Positions 1 to 30,500 of a stretch of 64,000 nt of DNA are shown in pieces. Source of the DNA: Macropodus opercularis (lineage: Eukaryota > Chordata > Actinopteri > Anabantiformes > Osphronemidae). The DNA lies in contig JAUCMP010000028.1 of assembly GCA_030770545.1 (NCBI GenBank), positions 16,830,001 through 16,894,000 on the forward strand. Direction: 5' to 3'. The position numbers and the translations under genes were made by a program. How positions within the stretch are numbered: position 1 is the stretch's first letter; each line of letters starts with the position of its first letter. The notes beneath the pieces are model-generated. The model did not search any database and had not been told where the DNA came from. It saw only the letters and a program-made list of their open reading frames with translations.

Positions 1-698
1 AGGAGAAGGTGGAGGAGGCTAAGACTAGAAGGTGGAGGAGGCCAGTTGGAGAAGGTGGAGGAGGCCAGGAGGAGAAGACGGAGGAGAAGGTGGAGGAGGC
101 TAAGACTAGAAGGTGGAGGAGGCCAGTTGGAGAAGGTGGAGGAGAAGGTGGAGGAGGCTAAGACTAGAAGGTGGAGGAGGCCAGTTGGAGAAGGTGGAGG
201 AGAAGGTGGAGGAGGCTAAGACTAGAAGGTGGAGGAGGCCAGTTGGAGAAGGTGGAGGAGGCCAGGAGGAGAAGACGGAGGAGAAGGTGGAGGAGGCTAA
301 GACGAGAAGGTGGAGGAGGCCAGTTGGAGAAGGTGGAGGAGAAGGTGGAGGAGGCTAAGACTAGAAGGTGGAGGAGGCCAGTTGGAGAAGGTGGAGGAGG
401 CCAGGAGGAGAAGACAGAGGAGAAGGTGGAGGAGGCTAAGACGAGAAGGTGGAGGAGGCCAGTTGGAGAAGGTGGAGGAGAAGGTGGAGGAGGCTAAGAC
501 TAGAAGGTGGAGGAGGCCAGTTGGAGAAGGTGGAGGAGAAGGTGGAGGAGGCCAGGAGGAGAAGACAGAGGAGAAGGTGGAGGAGGCTAAGACGAGAAGG
601 TGGAGGAGGCCAGTTGGAGAAGGTGGAGGAGAAGGTGGAGGAGGCTAAGACTAGAAGGTGGAGGAGGCCAGTTGGAGAAGGTGGAGGAGGCCAGGAGG
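1..698. repeat. Purine-rich higher-order minisatellite (139-bp period), left end outside window
   Basis: The stretch is a tandem array made almost only of A and G on the + strand. Two unit types alternate. A 58-bp unit is a 46-bp block (containing GGCTAAGAC and GGCCAGTTGGAG) followed by the 12-mer AAGGTGGAGGAG. An 81-bp unit is the same 46-bp block plus a 35-bp spacer with GGCCAGGAGGAGAAGAC. Together they make a 139-bp higher-order unit repeated about five times with single-base variants (GACTAG/GACGAG, GACGG/GACAG). The array decays into unique sequence at about 698 and is cut by the window start. 139 is not a multiple of three and stops occur in each copy, so the open frames in it are not a gene. 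Confidence 0.95.
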
Positions 699-3100
699 GA
701 CTGAACTCCTGCGTCTCTCACAGACTTTGCCGTGTCTGCTGTGGATGTGGTGACCAGATGATAAGTAATGAAAATGAGAGAACTGCTTGATTTCCTGTCT
801 CCATGAATAGACCTTCAGTAGCTGACGTGTATATTCAGGATGTAAACTCACTGGCTGCTTTTTTCCTTCATCTGAACGAGCCAATGCAAAGACTAATGTA
901 CTGATCACAGTGTCACGCGTTGGCTTAACCACTGGCCATTAACCAGGGCTACGAGGTGACGCGGATCATAATCATCTTCTCTGATGCTGTGATTTCTCCT
1001 TTAGGCAGATCGACGTGTGCTTTATGGGCGACGCTGCAGATGCTGGCGACAGGCGTGAACTGCTCTGCTGTGGGTGTTAGACGTGGGGCTGGGGGAGAAC
1101 TGAGTCATCGGGAACGTATCTGCTAATTAAAGCCCAGCGAGCTCGGTTCTCATCAAGAGCTCGTGATGAATTGTTGCACAGACGCGTATCATCCTAACAC
1201 CAGTGCGATAACCGGTGACCTGTGCTGGAGAAGAGACGCGTCACACGTGTACATGTTGGTGAAACGAAGGACGACCTTCTGCCCGTTCAGCGTTCGTATT
1301 ACATCATCTCTCGTGACCTGTCCCGACCCGTCCGTCCAAAGGCAAAAGGTCGAGTTCACCTGTTCTTGCTTCCGTGTTGCTGGAACCAAAGGTTTCGACG
1401 CTAAGCACCCAGTGCTTTCCTGTTTTTGTTCTCCTGTCCAGTCTCATCAAAGAGCTGCTGCTAGATGCTAGTTGAAGTTGTTACCTGATTCCACAATGAC
1501 CACAAGTGAACCAAAGATCCATGTGGTCGTAGGCGGCGGCAGGCAGGAGGCCTGAGACGTCCGTGGCTTCGGTCCAACAGCTGGTTGAGATTAGCTGAAC
1601 TATCGCCTCAGCTTCCTTAGAATCCAGCACCTTTACTCTCCAGCGTCGCCTCCTCGCGTCCAGCGTTGGACCAGCTTCGTAATAGAGAGCAGAAGGAAGT
1701 AAAAGATGCCAATGACAACATGAGCTGAGCCTCGCAGCCTGCGAATTCTTGTAGAATTGTGTAATTTTGGCTGCAGTGTTTCTTATTATGAGGTGAAAGG
1801 TGTGGTTGCTCCTGCTCCCTCCAGGGGGCGCTGCCTGCCGGCTGACAGACTTACGTCCTGTCGGAGGGTAAGGACTTGACCAAACAGCAGAGAACTGTCT
1901 ACAGTAGGTCTCCACTGATAGAGACGCGTTCAAGTTCCCTCAGAGAATCAATATTTCTGTTCTGGGATGAGAAATTGGAGTCTGGGGGACATTTGTGTAT
2001 TTTTAGTCAGTTCTCTGGTGTATGTTTGACTTTTGAAGGACACCTGAGACAAGCAGCAGATTAATCAGTGATCACCAGTTGATTCATGCTTTTATAATTA
2101 CTGAGTGTTCTGTTTTGGGAGGTGAAGTGTCAGCGTCATGTTGTTCCGTATCACGATTGCTTTCCACTGTAAAGCATTTGCAGTGTGTTTGTGTGAAGTC
2201 TCTCCTAGAAGAAGCTCTGTCCGTCCAGCAGTGGGTTGGGAACATTTCCTTCTCGGGCCTTGCTTTTCCTTTGCTGCCACTGGCAGCAGGTACCGGTCCA
2301 ATGCGCCGGGCTGAGCCGGGGCGTCGCACAAACAGACTCCGTGCTGTTGGTGAGGACCAGGTCTCGCTGTGCTTGGTTCTGTTCTGTCTTCAGCTCCACC
2401 TCCTCTCGGGCTGTTTTACTGCAGTCGTCTGTATTGATCACCTACTGAATGTCATCACGCTGGGGAACTTAAAGGGGAAGAGCATGTTGTTCAGCAGCGT
2501 TGACCTCATGCCAGTTAGCCGATGAATTTGAATCCTGCTTAAGTGCTGGCAGTGGATGGACATCGATGGCGCCACGGACTCCACCTCGGACTCAGCCGAG
2601 TCTCGTGGCAAGTTGCAGAAGAATGAGGCTGAACATGCCCAGTCGCAGCACAGAGGTCCTTCCGCTTCCCGTTCTGGTCAGCTGTGCTTCTGCTCGCTGC
2701 TTTATTTTCGCTTTGTTTAGTCTGTCCATCGTCTCTGCGCCGTATGTGTCTTTAAACCTGCCCTGCCCACTTCTGATCACACACATGGGGCCAAATAACA
2801 CAGCATAGGAAGTGAGCGTCTGTGAATAGTTTCTTCAGGGCAGCGGCTCTGCTCCGTCTCTCAGAACAAAGGCGGACGTTGCTTTTGTTGTGTGTGAGAC
2901 GGAGCAACATTCCGTGGCAGAGGTTCTGACCTCAGGCACTTTATGTGCTCTCACACACTCATACGCGCGTGTGTGTGGGCAGGGCCGTCTTGCTCTTCCT
3001 TATTTGGATAGTCAGCGCGGGGGGGTCGGGGTCACATGGGTCTGCAGCCGAATCCTGCTGATAGCAACGAAAACCCAGAAGTTAGACCCGTCTCCGTCTG
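699..3100. other. Upstream flank of slc12a7, no gene seen
   Basis: Between the minisatellite and the likely 5' UTR of slc12a7 I see only short open frames without recognisable motifs or plausible exon boundaries. It presumably holds the distal promoter, but I cannot point to a specific site. Confidence 0.5.
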
Positions 3101-3253
3101 GGAGAGTTGAGCGAAGAGCAAATAGCCGAGCAAATAGCCGAGAGCAAGAGCAGGGAACAAAAGAGGAGCGACAGCCGTCGGACGGAGGGAAAGCAAAAGA
3201 GAAAGAGAAAGACGAGCTAAAGAAGAGCCTGAGAGGAAGCACATGGTGTGATC
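3100..3253 (+). promoter_or_regulatory. Purine-rich 5' UTR of slc12a7
   Basis: The 150 bases before the slc12a7 start codon are dominated by A and G and contain a direct repeat of the 12-mer CAAATAGCCGAG near 3120-3143. The region runs without interruption into the ATG at 3254, so it is most simply the transcribed leader. The transcription start itself cannot be placed from sequence; no TATA box stands out. Confidence 0.5.
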
Positions 3254-20187
<16,934 letters not shown>

Positions 20188-20633
20188 ACAACACCATCAC
20201 AGAAGCTGTCACCCCCAGCCTGCACTCGTGGGCCTCTGCGATAGTTACCGGTCGCTGGCCTGTGTGGGATTTTAGGAAGAGCGGGGTTTGTTGGAAGGCG
20301 GGACCACTTGTGATTGACGGGCAGCCTGGAGAACCTCGGGATGAGGGAAACTGTGTGTCGACTCGGACTGGTGGTGTCCACGCGGGGCTACAGACCCGCT
20401 GCACATGGAACTTTATGACGTGACACTTTATATTTTTCATTTCACTTTGTTGTGTTCTGTTATATTTTTGTATCTTTTCCCTCTTGTGTTTATGTCGTTA
20501 CGTAACACAAGTTACGCGCTTATTGTGTAAAGACAAGCAAGAAGAAGTGAGTGTGTACTGTGGATGAGAAGCTGATGAGAATAGTCCGTTTCACGTTGTC
20601 TGGTTTACTCTGGGAAGCGCAGAGACAATTTGA

Positions 20634-20639
20634 AATAAA
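20634..20639 (+). terminator. slc12a7: Polyadenylation signal of slc12a7
   Basis: A canonical AATAAA lies 447 bases after the stop codon and is the first one in the 3' UTR. The 3' UTR would span about 20188-20660. Confidence 0.7.
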
Positions 20640-20660
20640 GACGTGAAACGATAACTAGAT

Positions 20661-23600
20661 ACTGAATTCAATACGCACAGGAAGTCAGAAACCAGCCGAG
20701 TCAGCTCAGTTGGCTGATCCTCGGGATCTGGGCTCGTGCTGTAGTCATGTTGCTGCTTTAGCGCCGTAGCCCAGACGTTGGAGCTGGGAGACGCTTTCAC
20801 ATTCTGGCCACGGTTTCCAGGGAGTCAACGCTGTTATGTGAATAGACAAAGTAGAGGTAACGGCATCACATTAAATGCTTGGAGTCTGCAGGAGTAGCGT
20901 CAGTGCGACTGGCCGGTTGATTCGCACACCGAACCTTCAATTTGCCTTCAGGTGATGGCATTTAACAAAAGATACCTTTACATGTGAAAGCACTCGCTTT
21001 CTGTTGGTTTCTACATGGAAACGATGGTGTTTTTATAAAACCTTACCAAGCACTGAGAGGCTAAATCGTACTAATGTGATGGACGTGTGTAGTGAAAGTG
21101 CCAAAATGACGAAGGAAGCGGTGGCGGTGTCACTGTTGCTTCTCGTAGCTTGGGCAGACTCTAGCGATTCACACGTTATATCTGTGGAAGCTGTAAATCC
21201 AAAAGACCAACATTTTTCATGTCTGCACAAGGTTTTGTTATTCTGCCATCGCAATTCAATTTCCGTAAATTTCAAACCTCCTGACATGAGCCGGACTTCG
21301 TAGAGAGACTTAAGAAGAAAAAGAGATAAGAAGGAAACAGGTGGAACCTTTTCACACATGTTCTTTCCGGCAGTATTTTAGCAGCAGGGGTCGTTTGCCT
21401 GCGGCTCTCCGTGCTTCGTCGTGTTGTTCAGTTGTTGTTTGCCTGTGGAACTACGTAGTTCTGGCCTCTGTAGTGTTAAAGGTCGTCTCTCGTCCTCTTT
21501 TGCTTTAAGTGTTGATTTCCAGTGTGGTTTTGAGGAGGCATCCAGTGGCAGCCTGGCCTGCAGGTACCGCAGCCAGGCCAGGAACGGCTCCTTGTCACTG
21601 TCTGTATAAAGTTCATTTATTTCAGTGTCTTTGCTCGGTTTTATATTTTAGCCATAAAATACAGATGCATAAGGATGTAAATATACACCGACATGTCTAG
21701 TCCAATGAATCGCTGCACGTTAAGGTAAATTATTACGTTCTTTGCTGTTTTTAATTCGGTTACTGAGCTGTAAAGCAGTACTGTAGCTGTGCACAACCTA
21801 TATATCAACCTTCTACAGGTTCCTGGAGGTGAATAGGATTTTCAGCAGAGCCTGTATCACAGCACTAATGGTTGAGGTGACTGGAGAATGTTATCTACCT
21901 CAAAGCGTCACTGAGGCTCAGCTGCAAATATACAAACCTGTTCAGACACATCTTTTTCAGAGCGGATGTTACGTGTGGATCAAAAAGGCTAAATAAAGCC
22001 GCTGCCGTGCGAGTCGGCCGGCAGGCGAGTGTACGTTGTGTGTGTTCCTGTGAGGAGGAGCTGCCGTCTGCAGGGAGTTACTACATGAAGGACACAGCCC
22101 TGTAAGTTGTATTTGTGCCTCTCTGAGTAATTATTAAAAGTGCTGAAATAAACCAAAGTGTGTGTTTGTGTGCTACGAACAGACAGGTACCATCGGTGTG
22201 GTGAAAGTCCCAAAACATGGGATTTGCCCTTTAAATACCAGAAAGCTTAGACATTATTCAGCGTTTTGACCGTAACAAGCAAGAAATGCAAGCAGAGCGG
22301 CAACGGATGCTACGCTAAGCTAACGAACCATCACTGATGGGCCGATTCCCGACTTGCTCAGAGAGTCTGGAGGCCGCGTGGCTGCTGTGAAGGGTCGGCT
22401 GCACAGATGCTTTCTTCCAGTAGATGGCAGCGTCGCCGTCCCTGTGGTTCCTTTCCCGGCAGCAGCCGTAGGTGATGTTCAGAGATGCAGTTGAAGTGAT
22501 TCTGGACTCAGCCGTTTGTCGGGTCATCGCCAGGCCTCCTGCTGCGTCAGGTGTCGGGCTCCTCCTGCTCCAGCTGCACCTCCCCTCCATCTGACGGACC
22601 GTCGGCCATCCAGCACCACAGGCCTGAGCCCTGGTCACATGACGCCTGTCTCATTCCAGCGTCTGATTGAATCAGAGCGTGACTGTGACACAGAGTATGT
22701 TACAACGCGACGCTCGTTGTGTTGACACAACCCGTACGTTCATGCTGGAACTGCTCCTGGGTCTGTCTTCAACCGTTACACAAGGTATTGACTTGTGCAA
22801 AAAGCTCAACAGGATGTTACACATATTATAGTGGATGTAGTTTCGCAACTTTGTTTGTGTTTTCAAAAAGATATGGCTGCTGGTTTCAGGCTGTGTTTAG
22901 TTTTTGTTCATTCTTCTGAGCAGCGACACATCTACAGTGGAGCTTTGGCTTTGAATGACCTTTGACCTTTTACTGCCCTTCACCTCTCTCTGTTGCTCTG
23001 CGGGCCTGATAGATGTGACAGTTGTTTGTGATCTCGCTGACTTCGCTTCACCTCGGTTAACTGATGTGTCCATCCCAGCGTGTCATTGGATGCTTGTGCC
23101 ATATTGATTCAAGCGATGACGTTGAGCTTTTTCCATCCACTGAAACGTGTTTTGATCCCAGCACGCCAGCGACTCTGCTGTGCTGTAGCTGGGTCAAGAC
23201 ATTTAATGTAAAATAAAACAGGGCTTTGTGATTGGATTTGAACTGACCTGGATGTTAACAACTGGCTTCATTCAGGCTTTAACAACAGAGTTTACGGTCA
23301 CGGGAAACACGCGTGTTGAGAGTCTGACGTCCAGGCCCAGGTCTAACCTCAGCGCGTTAGTGAGGCTCCACGGCCTTTAGAATGTGTTTACCATCCTTTA
23401 CGTACGGTTCAGCCATGGCTGCAGGTCACAAACCTGGGAGCCAGTGGGAAAGACGCTGAGTGGCCTGTTAATGGAACCTGCACCCAGAGAGAGAGGAGGA
23501 AATAAAGCACGTGTAGAGAAGAGGCCGATCAACAGGAAGACGGCGTGAATGTGAAATGAACAATATGAGGAACCTGATATTCAACTCTGAACTATGTCAC

Positions 23601-23950
23601 TGTAGCCAAGCACATCAATAGGGAATAAAGGCAGCACGAAGCGCGTGTCCCTTGTTTGCTCTCCTCTGCTGAAGGCTGTGAGCTGGTTTCTTCTAGAGCC
23701 GTTTCAGGGGAATTTTCCATTTCTCTGCAGCTTCGCTCCGTCTGCTTTAATTCTCACCGGGACCTAAAGAGTTAAAGTGGGGAGGAGAGCGCAAGGAGAC
23801 CTGGGTCAAGTGACGAGAGTAAACCCGGAAATAGTTCAAGGTTGTCACCAAAATAAATGAGAAAATCCGGAGGCTAATAACAACAATAACAATTGTATCA
23901 TTGGTAATAATCACAATATCAGTATTCGATTGAGACTGGACTTCAGAACT
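20661..23950. other. Intergenic region between slc12a7 and gfod1
   Basis: About 3.3 kb of unique sequence with only short, unremarkable open frames on both strands. I found no exon with supportable splice sites, no RNA gene and no clear transposon. Confidence 0.6.
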
Positions 23951-23979
23951 AAGGTTACTTTGGGGCAAAGGAAGGAATC

Positions 23980-24546
23980 CTCACTATGAGGCGGAAACGC
24001 TCCCGATGCTGCAACAGGCTGAGCCGAGATGCTCGGCGTTGACGCCTTTATTGTGAAATGTCTGCGCACAGCGTTTCCTGCCACGCTGTCTGGCTTGACG
24101 CACGGGTCTCGGCAGCAGTCCGCGTCGAAGCGCCGCCGCCGCCGCGTCGTCCTCCGGCAGCAGCAGCGTCTCCGTCGCTTCCATTTCGTTCGTGGCTGTC
24201 GGTTGTTCGTGGCGTGACTTCGGGGAAGCTGGAGCCCGCGGAGGGAGGTGACATGTCCTTCACCGCTCGGCGCAGTCGGCGCGCTGCTTGCTGGTGGACG
24301 AGCTCCGGACCGGAATGGTGCGTTTGAATTCCTGCTTTTAACTGCGAGCAGCCCGGCCCGGTTCGGCTCCGGTGCGGACTCTCTTCCCGGGCGAACAGCA
24401 GCAGCACATGCCCGCTCGCAGAGGCGGAGCGACCGGACAATGCAGCGCCGCGGGTGTCTGGCTGCAGGTGGATGGCCGCCCTGACTGAACGCCACCGGAA
24501 GCCCGACCGACACACACGCTCAGACCCAGACAACCAGAGCCGAGCC
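23980..24546 (+). promoter_or_regulatory. gfod1: CpG-rich promoter and 5' UTR of gfod1
   Basis: CpG density rises sharply here, including a (CCG)n run near 24132, and stays high through the first coding exon. This is the typical look of a vertebrate CpG-island promoter. The start of transcription is not placed. The long minus-strand open frames across it are a by-product of high GC content. Confidence 0.6.
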
Positions 24547-27500
24547 ATGCTTCCGGGGGTCGGCGTGTTCGGCACCAGCCTAACCGCCAGGGTGATCGTC
24601 CCGCTGCTGAAGAACGAGGGCTTCGCCGTCAAAGCGCTGTGGGGCCGGACGCAGGAGGAGGCGGAGGAGCTCGCCAAGGAGATGAACGTTCCGTTCTACA
24701 CCAACCGGATCGACGACGTTCTGCTGCATCAGGACGTGGATCTGGTCTGCATCAACCTGCCGCCGCCTCTGACGCGGCAGATCGCGGTCAAAACCCTGGG
24801 TGAGTCCTGCAGCAGCCGCTGGGAGGGAGGGAGGGAGGGAGGGATGCTGCGGGCCTGGCGCTGTGGCTGATGCTGGCAGGACTCGGCTGCGCATCCACAC
24901 GCAGGTGAAGCTTCTCTCGCTTTCAGAGTTTGACCTTGTGACCTTTATTGCAGCCAGGGTGTCCTGGCTGGAGGCAGAGAGGGTTTGTGTCGAGCGCAGA
25001 CCGGAGCCGAGGCCTCGCGCTCGTTCCACTTTCAATCTGGAGCCATGCAGCTTATTTTGAGATCACATTTGGGAGCCGGCGTGAAATTAGAAGCTGCTCG
25101 CACTGGCTTCATTTACCCAGAGCTCAGCTGGTCGTCCACACAGGGGCCACTGGGCCACATCTGAAACACAGAGGTTCAGTTCAGTTCTCCACAGCCTGGT
25201 GCTGAGCGGCCGCTGATCCAAACCCAGGCCTGTGTGGCTGCAGGTGAAGCGGCAGCCTGAGCTGGTAGCAGGCGTGAAGTTGTTCTACGCCACTTTAAGC
25301 CACGTGTTGCCGTGTGTGAAGCCAGCTGGTCCCGGGTCAGTCTGAGATCGTGTCCCAGTGACCTTGTCTCCCCCGCCACACCAGCCCCGTAACCCGCTCC
25401 TCGCCTCCTTCCTCCCTCTCGCTTCCTCAAAGCTTCATTGTGTGAGCGCCACCGGTTCCTTCCTCCGCGCTACCGGCCCAGCCAGCGTCCTCTTCCATCT
25501 GCTTTCTGCGGATTCAGCTGGTCTCCGGTGTTCAGTGTTAATTTATTAACACGTTGTTTTAGCAGAAACAGCCCGAACTGCTTTCATTTATTCTCGGAAC
25601 AACCAACAACTTATCAGCTTTGCCTGCACATGACACGGTCCATCAACCTAAGTCCCTCATTAGGCCTGAGCCCCACGTGAAGCCCAGACTAAGACGCGCA
25701 GCCTGGGCCACGCGCCGGCCCGTGTGACGCCAACAGGAACTTCCTGTTCTGTCGGGTGTGTGAGCTGATCACAATCAACCGCAGAGTGTGAACTTTGTCC
25801 GCGAAGTCGTTTCCGGTCTCGGTCTGTTATTTTAGGAGAACTGCCCGTGATGCTCGTGTGATCGTTAATAGTTAACGTGGAAAGAACCGGTTAGAGAACG
25901 TTCCGACAGGATCCACGTGTTGTTCAGGTTTTACCAGAGCGTCTCCTGAGCTCGTCACCCGTCGTCTCACCACAGCAAACGAGTCGTTCTCGTTCGGCAG
26001 CACTTCTGCTTTCGGGACTATCTTGTCGCCTTTGTTGTCCTCTTTTGCTCTTGTCTCATTCCAGGCGTGTGGCGTCACTGGTTGTGACAGCTCGGCTTCG
26101 TGGAAGCTGAGGCCGGTTCGTGGACCGGGGTCGCCAAACGGGGCGAGAGTTGATTTGTGCCGTTACCTCCTGAGCTGTCAGCCGCGTGGAGTTTGCCGGG
26201 TCGACCCGTCTGCCGTGCGTCTGAAAGCTCCGGAGACGTGTTTGTGTGAAATCACTTCTTATTTTCTAATGACATTACAGAACGTTTAGGACTGAGCTCT
26301 CGTTTCACGAGTCGGGTCTGTGGGGCCACAGGAGGGAATCTGAGAGCTGAGCAGAAATGTGAGGCGAGCGCACGAGTTTCAGGTGCACTTTCAGTGCAGA
26401 GTTTGGTTTTGACTGTGCAGGAGGAGGAAGCGGCGAAGAAGCTCTGTGATGAGAAACGGGACTGAAGTTTGAACGGTGACGGTCAAATGTCCCTTCGTTC
26501 CCTTGTTCAGTCATTGTGACATGATTCAAATTCTGTAATTGCACAACCACAGTGAAAGAACCGCTCAGTGTCATTACTCATAAAGAGCTTGTTTGCAGTA
26601 CGTCAGGGTCAGACGCAGCAGTAGGCCGGTCCCCAAGTCTTTCCACGTCCATGTGATAGTAACAAGCACTTCACTCACACGAGGTGGATCAGTCGCATGT
26701 TCTGTCACGATGGCGTCGTTTGTCATATCGCAGATCACACCACGGCTGTGCAGCCTGGAATAAACAGCGTCCTTGTGTCTTTCAGCCCATTGTTTGGTTT
26801 CGGCTCCGGTGATACCAGTTTAAAGTGACACTACCTATTGTTGCGCTATCTGCCCCAAATGTCTCTGCTGCTGGTGGCGTTTTGAAAACCGCGCAGGGCT
26901 CAGGCAGGGAGCGTATCCGTAGCAGCGTCGTCTTCCCACCTGATGCACTGTCGCTATGAGAACGTTCCATAATGAAAACCTCCTGTCACACGCTCTGTAG
27001 TTTAGGTTTTACTGGTCTTTACTGGTTTTACTAACGTCACTGTTGAACACCAGGGCTTATTATATACTCGTGCCTGACCAATAGTAATTCTGTAATACTG
27101 AATAATGGTGGGCCAGCGGTGCTGTGTATGAGCCGCCATTAGAAATACATGCTCCTACTGTATCGCCGATGCTGTTATGCGACTGCACTTTGACCCGCGA
27201 TGAGCAACTTTCCTACAGGACTGTAGGCCCTGAATGCACCGTCTGCCTTATTGAATAACTAACGGCTCTAATTGACCTGAAATAAAGGTTTTAGACGTGA
27301 AGGTAAACTTGAATGCGTTGAACCTTTTCAGGGGTCTGATGGTGGACTTTAACTGGGTGAACTAGAGGATTGCTTCTTAGCGGCGTCTTTCCCACTGGTT
27401 CACGTTCACGTTCTCCTGGGTGTCCATTGACATGCTAATGACGGCCTGGAGCGCGTGTGAATGAGGGAGCGGGACGGACGGAAAGACGTCCAGGAGCCGC

Positions 27501-30500
27501 GAGGAGGCTCGTCGTGCTGTGAAGTTGCCTTTGTGTGTCAGATGAATGGCTGAAAGGAGGTGTCTCTGTCAGCCCAAGTGAGCATTCCTGAAAAAGCGGA
27601 CTCTAGCAGCCTCCTCATCCCTGCCCCCCCACGGCGCCGGCTTTCCTCTGCACGGGCTCGAAGCGGCTGTTGTGGGCTCGTCTCGGGTTTGAGGCTTTGG
27701 GAGAACAATCGCATTGTTTCGCATTAAATCCAGGGGCAGAAAAGAGGCCGAGGTTTGATGTGGAAGCGTTTCCATTTGGAGGCCAGGGGTCAGGCGGGAG
27801 GAACCCGTGAGGACCAGCTGTGGTAATATGGCTGGTTTCAGACCGCTGGGTCTGCTGTAAACCGCTATGAGCACGGGTCCAAACGCTACGACTGTTTATC
27901 TGCGCCGCAGAACCGTGTAAGTCATAAAATAAACCCATCTCTGTGTAAGCGAGTGAATTCTCTGAGTTACTCTACGGGAAGTTTGTTTGTCTCTGCTGCG
28001 TCATGCTCATGTTGTGCTACTTGCGTAATTCCCAGTATTCCAGCCTATCACACCCTCGTACTGTTTGCTGAGGTGCGTGTTCCTGTGTGAGCTCAGCGTG
28101 GCCAGACAAAACAAAGGCGTTCGCTAGTGTCTAACCTCCGTGGAGTCCCCTGGTGAGCGGCTCCGTTCTGGCTCGCATGTCTGTGGCAGCGTTCAGGATA
28201 AAGGCCGTCTGTCTTTCTTAATTGGTCATCGGGGACTGAGGACGAGAGGCAGCTGCAGATGTGAGAGCAGGGAGGTGATGTTGGTCTCGGAGGCCCTGAC
28301 AGACTGCGACGGTTACTGTACTACAGCGTCGTCATTTCAATGCCCTGCTAAAGATGAGAGCGTGGCCCTGATTAGCTCTCAGGCTGAGGCAGAAACGCAG
28401 GTGGCAGCTTCACGCTCAGATGCGGCAGGAAGTGATGTCTCGTCTGCTTCCTGCTGAGGGTGGGCGGCAACCATGTGACTGTGTTGACGCTGAGGATCCT
28501 TCGTGATCACGTCCTGCTAACAACAGGAAGAAATGTCATGTTTCACAGTCGCCTGTGCTCACGTGCATCTGTCGCATCCGCATTATTCCTACGGTCGTCC
28601 ACTGACTCAGTGACCTGCAGGGTCGGGTGAGGACGGGAAGCATAACTAGGCACAAGCTGTTCATACGTGATGCACCTAAAGTCAGATCAGTTAACGGTTC
28701 AGAGCAGAATACAGTTTTTTCAGGGTAACAAGGTGATGTTTGTCTCTGATGTTGGGCATCGGCTTCCATTTGGAGTCACGTTGTCTCATACTCGGCCTTT
28801 CGTTACCTGACAGGACGTCTGCCTTCAACCACTGATTACAGAGTAGGACACTTGGACATGATGGGTTGAAATGGATAATAACCTTGTTTTGGTGGTGCCT
28901 TTACAGCCCAACGCTCTTCTTACCTTTAGCTGAATGTGGCATCACAGCACAGAAGTACTGAGCTAAGGAGAGAGCGTTCTGTGAGGAACAGCTACGTCAG
29001 CACGTTTTTATGCAAGGCTACTCTAAAGACACCCAGACTCCAGCGCTGCCTTGCGACGCGAGAGCGATAGATCTCTAAGTGCTGAACAGCTCTTTTAAGA
29101 CGGGCAAGCGACTAATCTATAACCCTGCAAGTGTCCAGCTGCTGGGAACGACGATGAGGTCGGATGATGATGTGTTCATAGGGTTTTGCATAGAGAAGAT
29201 GGAGCCTAATCTCCTCAGATATTAAAGTCCAGGCCTCAGTGCGTTTCTTAGAATGACAGATGTGTCCAAGCGTAGGCTACGACCACAGCACATCTGCATC
29301 TGTCAGGGGATTTGGATGAGTTCGTAGTAAATGAGGTCAGGCTCCACCTTTTCTTTTACACTGTGTTGGTAGGAAAAGGCCGTCACACAGTGATAAAGGA
29401 AGGAAATGCGTCGCGTGTAGTTTACGTATAATTAGAAATACAGGCTTTTTTTTTTACAGCAATATAATCACAGAGGATTATCACAAGATGCTTAGTGTTG
29501 TTGCCGCAGAGAGAGAATAACGTAGGTAGCGGCTGTTTATCCCGTCTATGCTGTAGCAGCCTCTGTCCCGTTAGAACCTACCAGGGTTCATGCTAGGACG
29601 CTGCAGACGGAGTCTTTGGCAGCCATGTTCAATATGTGTGTGTGTTTAGTTTAACAGCAGCTGGTCAGCTTTTACTCCAAGAAGAAAGTTATTTAGTTAA
29701 TTTAAGTGGAATCACTTTGAATTTTAGTTGACTGACAGTTTCCCTTCAGCTCAGTGTTTTTATAACCAATGCCCATAGCAGTGGGTTTACATCGTTTTTT
29801 GCCGAGCTCATTAACATCACAGCTCCTTCTGTAGTTATTCATCTTCACATCTGGTGCAGGGTTAATGGCAGCACTTAAACACAGACTTCTTGGAAATCAG
29901 GGCCTCAGCAGAAGAGAAGCTGATGCTCGTCATCATTCGTAGTCGTGCTGAGCACTAATGGACCTGAAACTGCTGCTGTTCAGCTCCCGCGTCCGTGTGG
30001 TGGAGCTTCTTCACCAGACTGAGACTCGCCTCTAAGCTTATAATGTTCTATGTGTTGTGTCCTGGTGTCCTTCTGTGACTAGAAACCATCATTGGTGAAG
30101 AAATGACACAGCAGAGCTCTGTCTCTGAAAGATGCTCCACCAATGAGCAGTGATCAAGCACACAAAGCAACACAACAGTTCATAGGTCATGAATAAAGGC
30201 GTTCAGATTTCCCACATTACCAGGTTTTAATGGACCGTTCGTTCTACTGGGAGGCCGACGACGAGGGAGAGGGTGCAATGGGAAATGGAGCCAAGGTAAC
30301 CTAGAAATAACGGCCCGTCTCCACTGAAGCGCTGAGCTTGGTTCCGGCATCGCTGCAGACCTGAGCCGCTTTATCACCTCAGACTGTGTGTGTTGCCACA
30401 GTGACGCCGTTGGCTGTGGAGCTCAAACCTAAATGTTTACTAAATTAGGACTTTGAGAAACTACCAATCTTTAAAAAGCATCTTGGTTAGGTTATTGTTG

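Noticed and set aside
1..698. CRISPR-like array
   Set aside because: The repeats are contiguous, with no unique spacers, and the DNA is vertebrate.
113..790. Overlapping 81-113 codon open frames rich in Glu/Arg/Gly
   Set aside because: They are translations of the minisatellite. The 139-bp and 58-bp periods shift frame in each copy and every frame meets a stop.
20695..20750. tRNA-like or tRNA-derived SINE (AGCTCAGTTGGCTGA)
   Set aside because: The A-box resemblance is not followed by a B box or a cloverleaf, and there is no A-rich tail.
23911..24677. Two ~200-codon minus-strand open frames
   Set aside because: They lie across the CpG-rich gfod1 promoter and exon 1; Arg/Ala/Ser-rich composition and no domain indicate a GC-content artefact.
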